A stretch of DNA of 9,327 nt from the NCBI GenBank assembly GCA_022865845.1, contig JALHUC010000285.1, positions 1 through 9,327 on the forward strand, read 5' to 3'. Position 1 is the first letter of the stretch. Every line of letters starts with the position of its first letter. The notes beneath the pieces are model-generated. The model did no database searches, was not told the origin of the DNA, and worked only from the letters and a program-made list of their open reading frames with translations. This document shows, in pieces, positions 1-4,986 of this stretch. The position numbers and the translations under genes are program-made. Source of the stretch: a bacterium (GTDB lineage: Bacteria; BMS3Abin14).

Positions 1-462
1 GTTTTCTTTCTCTGCTTTTTCTATAGTTGCACTTAACTTTTGATATACACCGAGTGCCACAATTAAAATAGCTGACACCACAATGAGTAAAGCCGGATAC
101 AGCAAAAGGGTAAGATCTTCCGTTCCTGCTTTAAATGTAAAAACCAATCCTTCAATACTAACTGCAATAGTAATGATTGCAATTATTTTTGTAATTGTTC
201 TTCTTGCTTCTTCAGGATCACGAAGCTCTTTATTCATAAATACTTCTTCTTCCATCATATACTGTGCAACATCAATAATGGCTGCAGATATTATTATTGC
301 ACCTACAGACTGAAGTATTAATGGAATAAAATAAGTTCCTCCCATAATGCTGGAAATAACGTCATAAACAGACCATCCCATTATTATTAGGGATAGGGCT
401 ATAAGAATTAAAGCCGCGAAAAGATGAACTCCAGAGAAAATAATATTAAACATTTTTTTCAT
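1..462 (-). CDS. Four-TM membrane protein of unknown function, C-terminus cut by window edge
   Basis: The frame is open from an ATG at 462 to the left edge: 154 codons with no stop. The product begins MKKMFNIIFSGVHLFAALIL. It has four hydrophobic segments, at about residues 9-35, 42-66, 92-112 and 117-142. A charged cytoplasmic-type loop (residues about 68-90, rich in E, R and K) lies between helices 2 and 3, and a Lys/Glu tail begins near the edge. A weak ribosome site (AAAGGT) precedes the ATG by about 9 bases. From memory, small proteins of this layout occur in deltaproteobacteria and are sometimes loosely annotated as 'general glycosylation pathway protein'; no function is established by the sequence. 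The gene is strikingly AT-rich, with many ATA and AAA codons, unlike genes to its right. It is incomplete here, so its neighbour on the left is unknown. Confidence 0.8.
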   Translation of the reverse strand, partial: MKKMFNIIFSGVHLFAALILIALSLIIMGWSVYDVISSIMGGTYFIPLILQSVGAIIISAAIIDVAQYMMEEEVFMNKELRDPEEARRTITKIIAIITIAVSIEGLVFTFKAGTEDLTLLLYPALLIVVSAILIVALGVYQKLSATIEKAEKEN

Positions 463-1012
463 GATTTGACCTTTATGAATTTTTTACTAATGATGCCCTG
501 TCTGTCATCGATATAATACGCATAACAATAATATCATAGGGTTTTCCACTTTTTGTCCCAAACCAACGTCGCAGCACCTGCCAGGCTTGTCAAAATCACT
601 GATTTATGATCCCTGCCACCCTGATATTTCATTTTTTATGGGCCTATACGGGATATTATGTGGAACAAGGATAAATCCAACAAGTTCTTATACACTGGTC
701 CCCGCTTGAACCTTCGACAGTATAACTGGCATCGCAGGCCACAGCATTCTCGCAAAGCCTATCACTTTTGAGGGAAAAATCCTCAAAAATTACGGTTCAT
801 CAAGTCGTACCGTTCACGTTAAGTCAGTCGCTTTTTCATCGTAAACCTGGGGTAAATGTGGAGTCAGAGCTCAGAGTCTCGGATTTAGCATCTTTGAGTG
901 TTAAAAAACCTGAGAATATGCTTGTCTCGCCGTAGCTTACAGCGACTTGTCCCCCGTAGCCTTGCGCGAAGGGGGAAGGCGGAAGGTGCGACCCCAAGGG
1001 GCGTCTGTTCAC
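463..1012. other. Gene-free stretch with one AT-rich hairpin
   Basis: I see no convincing coding region on either strand. The one clear structure near its centre is a perfect 8-bp stem, TTTTGAGG (766-773) with CCTCAAAA (781-788), around a 7-base loop. It is not followed by a T run in either direction, so it is not a standard terminator. The right end holds the CTACGG-type repeats at 920-962. The region separates the AT-rich membrane gene from the attC-like element. Confidence 0.6.
920..962 (-). repeat. Two diverged tandem units of a GCTACGG..GACAAG motif
   Basis: On the minus strand, GGCTACGGGGGACAAGTCG (from 960) is followed by AGCTACGGCGAGACAAGC (from 937). Both share GCTACGG, a short G-rich step and GACAAG. 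A third copy, GCTACGGTGGACAAGTC, lies on the plus strand near 9215. Three occurrences in one window suggest a dispersed genomic repeat; its origin is unknown. Confidence 0.5.
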
Positions 1013-1104
1013 GCCTATACCAACGTTTCGCGTAACCGGTTTGAAAAAGCTGCGTCGCTTTGCTATGCAGCGTTTTCAAGTCCGAGTTGACGCGATTGTT
1101 AGGC
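1013..1104. repeat. attC-like long imperfect palindrome next to the helical-protein gene
   Basis: The outer arms are GCCTA...CGCGT (1013-1032) and ACGCGATTGTTAGGC (1090-1104). Read on the plus strand, the right end gives GTTAGGC, which fits the GTTRRRY core of integron attC sites; on the minus strand the same bases give GCCTAAC, which fits RYYYAAC. Inner arms also pair: CGGTTTGAAAAAGCTGC (1037-1053) against GCAGCGTTTTCAAGTCCG (1067-1084), with a small unpaired centre. The opposite outer core (ACCAAC/GTTGGT) does not match the consensus well. The element ends 4 bases beyond the stop codon of the 151-aa gene, as in gene cassettes. No integrase is visible. It could equally be a decayed cassette junction or an unrelated dispersed palindrome. 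Confidence 0.45.
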
Positions 1105-1108
1105 AATT

Positions 1109-1564
1109 CTACTTGCTGGAGCCAAAGTCATTTTCGGACTTTTCCCAAGCATCATGGAGAGCCTTATATGCATTTGAAAACCCTTTTTTCATATGCTCCC
1201 AAGCGTTTTCAGTACTACTTTTCAGGCTGCCATACCATTCGGCTACCTGATTTCGATGCTTGCGTAGCGCCTTGAGACTATCACGAGCCTTTTTGCGCGC
1301 ATCCTTATCCATTTTGTCCCAGCTTTCATCAACATGTGCCTCCAACGTATCAATGCGCTTATCCAGTTTATCCAGGGCCGTTTTTGTTATGCGAATCGCC
1401 TCGTCCTTCTGGTCAGCGGTATACGCGTCAAGCGACTGAAGTAAATCTTGTGTTTCTTGCTTAACCTCTTCAATTGACGTTTTGTCAGTCGATGTTTCCG
1501 CATAGCACAGCGGTGTGATTCCGAGGATACTAATCAACACAATTGCACAGATATTAAATTTCAT
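1109..1564 (-). CDS. Exported all-helical, charged protein (Sll1863-like)
   Basis: The 151-aa product has an N-terminal signal peptide (MKFNICAIVLISILGITPLC, with a likely cut after A22 in CYA|ET), so it should be periplasmic. The rest is very rich in K, D, E and A, with heptad-like spacing and no cysteine after cleavage, which predicts long amphipathic helices. Its C-terminal part (NAWEHMKKGFSNAYKALHDA) aligns with the C-terminus of the upstream gene (DAWEDLKAGMDSAWNTLGNA), so the two are paralogues. The family resembles the small coiled-coil proteins annotated as Sll1863-type stress response, whose biochemistry is not known. The ATG at 1564 has a good ribosome site (AGGGGATGG). It lies 40 bases after the 95-aa gene, probably in one transcript. 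Its stop is 4 bases from the attC-like element. Confidence 0.75.
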   Translation of the reverse strand: MKFNICAIVLISILGITPLCYAETSTDKTSIEEVKQETQDLLQSLDAYTADQKDEAIRITKTALDKLDKRIDTLEAHVDESWDKMDKDARKKARDSLKALRKHRNQVAEWYGSLKSSTENAWEHMKKGFSNAYKALHDAWEKSENDFGSSK

Positions 1565-1604
1565 TTGCCATCCCCTTTTGTTATGGCTGCTATGACCATG
1601 CTGT

Positions 1605-1892
1605 TTATCTGAATCTGGAAGTAGCCGACTTCAGCGCATTGCCGAGCGTGTTCCACGCACTATCCATGCCTGCCTTGAGATCCTCCCACGCATCGTCGCT
1701 GGCTTCCTTAAGTTCGGCAAGTTTACTGCTGGCTGCTTCTTGCATAGATCGCAGTTCCTCTATTTGCTTGTAATACTCAAGTTGTGCATCGGCTTTCGCT
1801 TTATCAGCTTTTGCCTTGAGCTTGTCGATCTCTGCGCTCCACTCGTCCAATTGTGCCTGCAGTTTCTTTTGGTAAGCTTCTTTCATGCTCAT
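1605..1892 (-). CDS. Cytoplasmic coiled-coil protein (Sll1863-like)
   Basis: The 95-aa product is a near-continuous helix: residues 4-70 alternate K, A, E and Q (for example WSAEIDKLKAKADKAKADAQ), and a C-terminal segment (residues about 67-95) carries W and F residues in the pattern DAWEDLKAGMDSAWNTLG. No signal peptide is present, unlike its exported paralogue downstream. The start at 1892 is supported by AGGAGA six bases upstream; a second ATG two codons in is less well placed. It is the first gene of a two-gene unit. A near-perfect 17-bp palindrome lies about 87 bases upstream and may be its operator. The family is recalled as Sll1863-like stress response proteins, with no defined biochemical role. 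The paralogy with the next gene is seen directly. Confidence 0.75.
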   Translation of the reverse strand: MSMKEAYQKKLQAQLDEWSAEIDKLKAKADKAKADAQLEYYKQIEELRSMQEAASSKLAELKEASDDAWEDLKAGMDSAWNTLGNALKSATSRFR

Positions 1893-1978
1893 TGTTAATC
1901 TCCTTTTTTGATTGGGTTTGTATTCAGATTGTACTGCAAGCCCGGATAATTCACGATAGTACTTGAAAAAGTAACGGA

Positions 1979-1995
1979 CATCACGTAACGTGTTG
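1979..1995. promoter_or_regulatory. 17-bp palindrome, possible operator of the helical-protein pair
   Basis: CATCACGT-A-ACGTGTTG is symmetric about base 1987 with seven of eight pairs matching. It lies about 87 bases upstream of the 1892 start codon. I could not place a convincing -35/-10 pair next to it, so operator function is a guess from symmetry and position. Confidence 0.3.
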
Positions 1996-2001
1996 AGTTA
2001 T

Positions 2002-2026
2002 AAAGAAAAAAACGATGACCGTCTTT
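2002..2026 (-). terminator. Weak AT-rich terminator-like hairpin
   Basis: On the minus strand AAAGACG (2026-2020) can pair with CGTTTTT (2014-2008), with one G-T pair, around the loop GTCAT; more T residues follow. It lies 7 bases beyond the stop of the truncated membrane-protein relic, the right place for that gene's terminator. The stem is short and AT-rich. Confidence 0.35.
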
Positions 2027-2032
2027 CCCCGC

Positions 2033-2233
2033 TCAGCTATGATGGCTCTCCGTTTTTACGTGGCGGAGCAGCACCGGACGCCCGAACAAGGCGATGAGCA
2101 CCAGTAGCCCGAGGAAAACGAGCGCCAGTGGATCGGTTCGAATCAAGCGGACAATAAGGGCAACTGAAGCAGCGGCCCCGGCCAGCGCCCCAAATCCTGT
2201 CACGGCGCGCACGCCTGCCCGCTGATGAAACGG
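2033..2233 (-). pseudogene. C-terminal relic of a membrane protein, truncated by a repeat element
   Basis: A 66-codon open frame with no plausible start ends at a TGA (2035-2033). It includes the hydrophobic segments VTGFGALAGAAASVALIVRL and PLALVFLGLLVLIALFG, then a basic tail ending RHVKTESHHS. This looks like the last one or two membrane helices of a larger protein. The frame hits a TAG at 2236-2234, exactly where the GGGGTCAGG element begins, so the upstream part was probably lost when the element arrived. Coding-like GC-rich codon use and a terminator-like hairpin after the stop support a once-real gene. I do not recognise the family. Confidence 0.5.
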
Positions 2234-2236
2234 CTA

Positions 2237-2335
2237 TGGGGGTCAGGCCCGGAATTTAACAATATCCCCTACCCAAAATAAGTTAACCATACCTTCTATC
2301 CCCACGTTGGCAGAGCTTTTGCTTCCCTTCCCAGA
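2237..2335 (+). mobile_element. RAYT-type repeat element relic, copy 1 (5' leader part only)
   Basis: The segment begins GGGGGTCAGGCCCGGAATT and shares blocks in the same order with the copy at 4987-5100: GGGGTCAGGCC, GGAATT, CATACCTTCTAT and GGCARAGCTTTTGC. Such GGGGTCAGG starts are, from memory, typical of the leader of REP-associated Y1 transposase (RAYT, IS200-like) units. No transposase coding survives here. The copy lies on the plus strand and replaces the 5' part of a minus-strand membrane-protein gene. Confidence 0.55.
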
Positions 2336-2361
2336 AGTTAAAGGTGCCAGGGAACAGAAAA

Positions 2362-2388
2362 AATCCTGTCAATCCTATTGATCCTGTC
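2362..2388 (+). repeat. Three tandem 9-bp repeats (AATCCTGTC type)
   Basis: AATCCTGTC, AATCCTATT and GATCCTGTC follow one another without gaps. The rest of 2336-2475 holds no gene that I can see. Similar ATCCTGT-type short arrays are common in intergenic DNA of environmental bacteria; the role is unknown. Confidence 0.5.
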
Positions 2389-2475
2389 TAAAACTGCTTT
2401 TCCAGAAACTCTCGGGGGCGCATCTTTGGGTTTAAGGTTTTGTTGTATGGTCCCGTTGGAGCCCGTTCGCCTGCA

Positions 2476-3462
2476 TTAAAACTCCCCTTCCCTCACCAGC
2501 TTCCTTTTTCTAAGCTTCTTCACGACCTTCGGTTTCACCGGATCATTCCCCTTTAACACCCCTTTCCCCTTCTTCACCTTTTTCGCGGCCACGCTGTCCA
2601 GGTTCGCCAGTTTCTTCGCCCCTTCCAGGGCCGTCTGGTCGCTGTCATAGTACTTGAACCACGGCAGGCCGGCGTTGGTGTAGCTTTGAGCATCAGGAAG
2701 CTGAGTCGGGGGCTCCTCACCGGTGAGACCGAAATACTGAACGCTGTTGGCTATGTGGACATAGCAGCGCGAACTGACGTCCCGCTCCCACACATTGAAC
2801 CCGTAGGTGTCCTCGAAGATCTCCTGCCGCATGAGGCCGCCGGGAGCAAGGCCCATCTCCATGTCGGCCTCGCCAACACACATGTCGATTGGCGCGGAAT
2901 CGGTCAGGTAGATGTCCTCATGGCTCAGCTTGTCGTATTCCGTCCTCTTCATGGGGAAAGCGATGATCTGCACGCCGCCGTGTTCAGCTTCACCAGTGAG
3001 CTGCTCTTCCGCCGTATAACCCTCGCCCAGGGGCATGGCCACGAACTGGCGGATGAGCCCCTCGTCCACGTTGAAGCCGTCCAGCCAGGGCTGGTCCGGG
3101 ACCACCAGGTAGTCCTGGGGCTTCCGGGTTAGCTTGTTCTTCCAGTCTTCCCCGGTGACAGCGTCGATCTTGCCGGCAGCCACCTTGATGGCCATGGGAT
3201 AAGAGCCGTGGAGGTAGATCCACATAGCTTCTGCCTGGTACATGGGCAGGAAGACGCCCCCGCGGGCCAACCACGTTTCCGGAACGGTGTCCTTATAGTC
3301 GTCCACGTGGAACAGGGGGAAACATCCAAAACCGGGCGGAAGGTTATACTCCCGGTTGTCATCTGGTATCCGGAGAGTTCTTTGAAACTCAATGCTGCAT
3401 TTTGCCTCCGGGTGTACCTCCGGAAAACTGAAAACCAATCGGTCGTTTTTAAGTTCGATCAT
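2476..3462 (-). CDS. Conserved 328-aa protein of unknown function, second gene after an XRE regulator
   Basis: The product is soluble, acidic in its body, with no signal peptide or membrane segment. Notable conserved-looking blocks are FQRTLRIPDD (residues about 27-36), MYQAEAMWI (about 74-82), PDQPWLDGFNVDEGLIRQFV (about 122-141), AMPLGEGYTAEEQLTGEAEH (about 142-161), MGLAPGGLMRQEIFEDTYGF (about 203-222) and ANSVQYFGLTGEEPP (about 238-252). The last 35 residues are a Lys/Arg-rich, probably disordered tail (KKVKKGKG...KKLRKRKL). From memory, close relatives occur in actinobacteria and other phyla as uncharacterised proteins, so the family is real. There is no HExxH motif, so it is not the ImmA/IrrE peptidase often found after XRE genes. 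Its ATG (3462) has GGGAG five bases upstream and lies 22 bases after the XRE stop, so the two are almost certainly cotranscribed. Confidence 0.8.
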   Translation of the reverse strand: MIELKNDRLVFSFPEVHPEAKCSIEFQRTLRIPDDNREYNLPPGFGCFPLFHVDDYKDTVPETWLARGGVFLPMYQAEAMWIYLHGSYPMAIKVAAGKIDAVTGEDWKNKLTRKPQDYLVVPDQPWLDGFNVDEGLIRQFVAMPLGEGYTAEEQLTGEAEHGGVQIIAFPMKRTEYDKLSHEDIYLTDSAPIDMCVGEADMEMGLAPGGLMRQEIFEDTYGFNVWERDVSSRCYVHIANSVQYFGLTGEEPPTQLPDAQSYTNAGLPWFKYYDSDQTALEGAKKLANLDSVAAKKVKKGKGVLKGNDPVKPKVVKKLRKRKLVREGEF

Positions 3463-3484
3463 TTTATCTCCCTTCCCCTTCTCC

Positions 3485-3835
3485 TTACCATTCCCCGTCC
3501 CTTACTTCCCTCACGATCCTCAAGATGGCTTTATCAGGCTGTTCCTTCAGTTGGCGGATCAGATCTGCGAAGACCTGGGGCCGTTTCCGGATGATCTCCT
3601 GCAGGTCCGAAGAGACCTTCCCCGCCATAGCCAGCATCAGGTCCGGGTCCTCACCCAGGTCCAGGGCCAGCCGCCGGATGGTATCCTCCCCGGGCGGCGG
3701 GACCTGGTCCCTCTCGATCTTGCTCAGGTACGCCGGCTCGACGTTGATCCTCTGAGCCACCTGACGGAGGGAGTAGGATCGATCCCCTTCCCTGAGCTTT
3801 TCCCTCGCTTCTCTTATGTAGGCGCCTAGTGTCAT
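3485..3835 (-). CDS. XRE-family helix-turn-helix transcriptional regulator
   Basis: The 116-aa product starts MTLGAYIREAREKLREGDRS. Residues 4-65 form a Cro/C1-type HTH; the recognition part is SLRQVAQRINVEPAYLSKIE, followed by PPPGEDTIRRLALDLGED. A C-terminal helical segment (residues about 80-116) ends in REVRDGEW, a tail seen in XRE regulators that pair with a downstream gene. I chose the ATG at 3835. An in-frame extension to 3997 would read through repeats and the HicAB terminator, and an in-frame GTG at 3853 has no ribosome site. A perfect palindrome and a good promoter sit directly against this ATG, which suggests autorepression and a leaderless message. It is first of a two-gene operon with the 328-aa protein. 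Confidence 0.85.
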   Translation of the reverse strand: MTLGAYIREAREKLREGDRSYSLRQVAQRINVEPAYLSKIERDQVPPPGEDTIRRLALDLGEDPDLMLAMAGKVSSDLQEIIRKRPQVFADLIRQLKEQPDKAILRIVREVRDGEW

Positions 3836-3872
3836 GTGTACTACATAGTACACGTTTTTCCGGTTATGTAAA
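3836..3872 (-). promoter_or_regulatory. Promoter of the XRE operon with overlapping operator palindrome
   Basis: On the minus strand TTTACA (3872-3867), 16 bases and TACTAT (3850-3845) form a good sigma70-type promoter. The palindrome GTGTACTA-CA-TAGTACAC (3836-3853) has perfect 8-bp arms, covers the -10 box and touches the ATG at 3835. A start point about 7-9 bases after the -10 box falls at or next to the ATG, leaving no room for a ribosome site. The expected binder is the XRE protein encoded immediately downstream. Confidence 0.65.
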
Positions 3873-3933
3873 GAAGGTTTGATAAAGTTCAAATTGTTAG
3901 GGAATTGGATGCGGGTGGGTGCGGATTGGTTCT

Positions 3934-3965
3934 GGTGCACGGGTGCACCGGTGCACGGGTGCACA
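3934..3965 (+). repeat. Four tandem 8-bp repeats GGTGCACN
   Basis: Four consecutive octamers read GGTGCACG, GGTGCACC, GGTGCACG and GGTGCACA. Each holds the palindrome GTGCAC, so the array can form several alternative hairpins. It lies just beyond the T run of the HicAB terminator and upstream of the XRE promoter. Confidence 0.7.
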
Positions 3966-3989
3966 AAAAGAGCGGCCCTTCCGGGCCGC
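3965..3989 (-). terminator. Intrinsic terminator of the hicAB operon
   Basis: GCGGCCC (3972-3978) and GGGCCGC (3983-3989) form a perfect 7-bp GC stem with a 4-base loop. On the minus strand this is followed by CTCTTTTTG. It lies about 50 bases after the hicB stop, and it separates hicAB from the XRE operon. Confidence 0.8.
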
Positions 3990-4039
3990 CTGCGCACTTC
4001 CTTATCTCCTACCCCTTCTTCTCATTCCCCATTAACCTT

Positions 4040-4369
4040 TTATCTTTCCCCCGTTTTTTCAATCGCTTCCCTAACCCACGCATTCAGACTCTTGCCCTCA
4101 CTTTTGGCTTTCAGGAACGCCTCCCGGTGGACCTCCGGTGGAACGCGGACCACGAACTTACCGGAAAAGGGACGGTCCGGTTCTTCACCCCGCTCCCGGC
4201 AGAACTCGAGATAATCCTCCACCGATTCTCTAAGTGCTTTTTTTAATTCATTTACAGATTTCCCCTGGAAAGTTATCACGTCCCGTGTGTTGATGACCTC
4301 GCCGTGGAAGGTTCCGACCTCGTCATCGTAGTCGATCCTTCCGACGTAACCTTTGTAATTGAACATCAC
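4040..4369 (-). CDS. hicB: HicB-family antitoxin
   Basis: The 109-aa product has the two-part HicB layout. Residues about 1-62 form the partial RNase H-like fold (MFNYKGYVGRIDYDDEVGTF, then FHGEV and ELKKALRESVEDYLEF), which binds and masks the HicA toxin. Residues about 70-109 form a ribbon-helix-helix type DNA-binding end (KFVVRVPPEVHREAF, KSLNAWVREAIEK). In this family the second domain represses its own operon together with HicA. The start codon overlaps the last 4 bases of hicA (ATGA), so translation is coupled. A strong terminator follows. Nothing looks broken in it. Confidence 0.92.
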   Translation of the reverse strand: MMFNYKGYVGRIDYDDEVGTFHGEVINTRDVITFQGKSVNELKKALRESVEDYLEFCRERGEEPDRPFSGKFVVRVPPEVHREAFLKAKSEGKSLNAWVREAIEKTGER

Positions 4370-4617
4370 CTGACTCCCGCTTCGTTCAGAAACCTGCGTA
4401 CTGACCTGACCGTGCCCCGATCGGTCTCTTTCCCTGGATGCGGCCTATGATAGACTGCCCGGACCCCCTTCAGATGAACCCGGATCCTCGAACCCCGTCC
4501 TTCTGATATCTCTCCCCCCAAAGCAACAAAAAGCGATTCAATGTCGGTCCAGAGAATATCCGGCCGAACAGGGTCCTCGAAGATAAGATCCATTGTCTTT
4601 CTGTGTTTTGTTCTCAT
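4366..4617 (-). CDS. hicA: HicA-family mRNA interferase toxin
   Basis: The 83-aa product matches HicA in size and pattern: an N-terminal helix (KHRKTMDLIFE), the DIESLFVALGGEISEGRGSR region, and the double-stranded-RNA-binding-like motif VRAVYHRPHP. His57 in the HRPHP block is the likely catalytic residue. HicA toxins cut mRNA to stop translation, and HicB neutralises them. The order toxin first, antitoxin second with a 4-base overlap is usual for hicAB. No purine-rich ribosome site precedes the ATG at 4617, while a promoter-like pair ends only 4 bases away, so the mRNA may be leaderless. All key residues are present, so the system could be active. Confidence 0.92.
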   Translation of the reverse strand: MRTKHRKTMDLIFEDPVRPDILWTDIESLFVALGGEISEGRGSRIRVHLKGVRAVYHRPHPGKETDRGTVRSVRRFLNEAGVR

Positions 4618-4650
4618 AGCTTTGATATCATTTTTTGATACTGTTTACAA
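4618..4650 (-). promoter_or_regulatory. Putative hicAB promoter and operator
   Basis: On the minus strand TTGTAA (4650-4645), 17 bases and TATCAA (4627-4622) make a plausible promoter ending 4 bases before the hicA ATG. TGATATCA (4623-4630) is a perfect 8-bp palindrome, and GTATCA/TGATAT form an imperfect wider inverted repeat around an A run. HicB-type repressors commonly bind such sites. The assignment is from sequence pattern only. Confidence 0.4.
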
Positions 4651-4674
4651 GAAAGGTCTTTTTGGACTGGAGGG

Positions 4675-4784
4675 CTTTAGGTCTTTAGGTCTTTAGGTCT
4701 TTAGGGCTTTAGGGCTTCAGGGCTTCAGGGCTTCAGCACTTAAGTCCTTTCTTTTCAGTCCTTAAGTACTTAAGTCCTTCAGTC
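4675..4784 (+). repeat. Octamer array with stepwise drift (CTTTAGGT to CTTAAGTC)
   Basis: About a dozen units with an 8-bp period run in order: CTTTAGGT three times, CTTTAGGG twice, CTTCAGGG twice, CTTCAGCA, CTTAAGTC, a 14-base irregular unit, CTTAAGTA, CTTAAGTC and CTTCAGTC. Neighbouring unit types differ by one to three bases, so the array reads as a series of local duplications. It fills the space between hicA and the four-helix-bundle relic and lies downstream of the latter. Confidence 0.85.
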
Positions 4785-4801
4785 CTGCCTTTTGTTCGGT
4801 C

Positions 4802-4978
4802 CTAAAGAACCTTAGTACTTGCTCTTAAAGCCCTTATTACTCTGCTAACCTCATCACATTCATCTATTATTTTGTCCGCAGCCTCATTGCTTACGTACCC
4901 CAACTCTTTTGCGAACATACATTGAGCTTTCAATTCAAAAACCGATCCATTTGCAATGGAAAGGTACCTTTTGAATTC
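4802..4978 (-). pseudogene. Four-helix-bundle protein (23S rRNA intervening-sequence type), C-terminal relic
   Basis: The frame encodes 58 residues from EFKRYLSIANGSVFELKAQC to VIRALRASTKVL and a TAG. The block EFxRYLxIAxGSxxELxxQ, then AKELGY, then a C-terminal helix with ECDEVSRVIRAL, is the second half of the four-helix-bundle family related to proteins encoded in 23S rRNA intervening sequences. That family is usually about 115-125 aa, so roughly half is missing. The frame loses similarity at about 4979 and the GGGGTCAGG element begins at about 4988, so insertion of the element removed the N-terminal half. No start codon or ribosome site is available. Confidence 0.75.
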
Positions 4979-4986
4979 GTGGATTA

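Noticed and set aside
83..313. 76-codon plus-strand frame with hydrophobic residues
   Set aside because: It lies opposite the four-helix membrane gene, which runs uninterrupted for 154 codons and has a better start.
885..1106. 73-codon minus-strand frame starting MPNNRVNSDLKTLHSKATQL
   Set aside because: It is read entirely through the attC-like palindrome and the CTACGG repeats; such frames recur wherever these repeats occur and are not genes.
2476..3462. Reading the 328-aa protein as an ImmA/IrrE-type peptidase because of its XRE neighbour
   Set aside because: No HExxH motif is present and the conserved blocks do not match that family.
3836..3997. N-terminal extension of the XRE protein by 54 residues
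   Set aside because: The extension would cross the octamer repeats, the promoter and the operator; the HTH family starts at about the chosen ATG.
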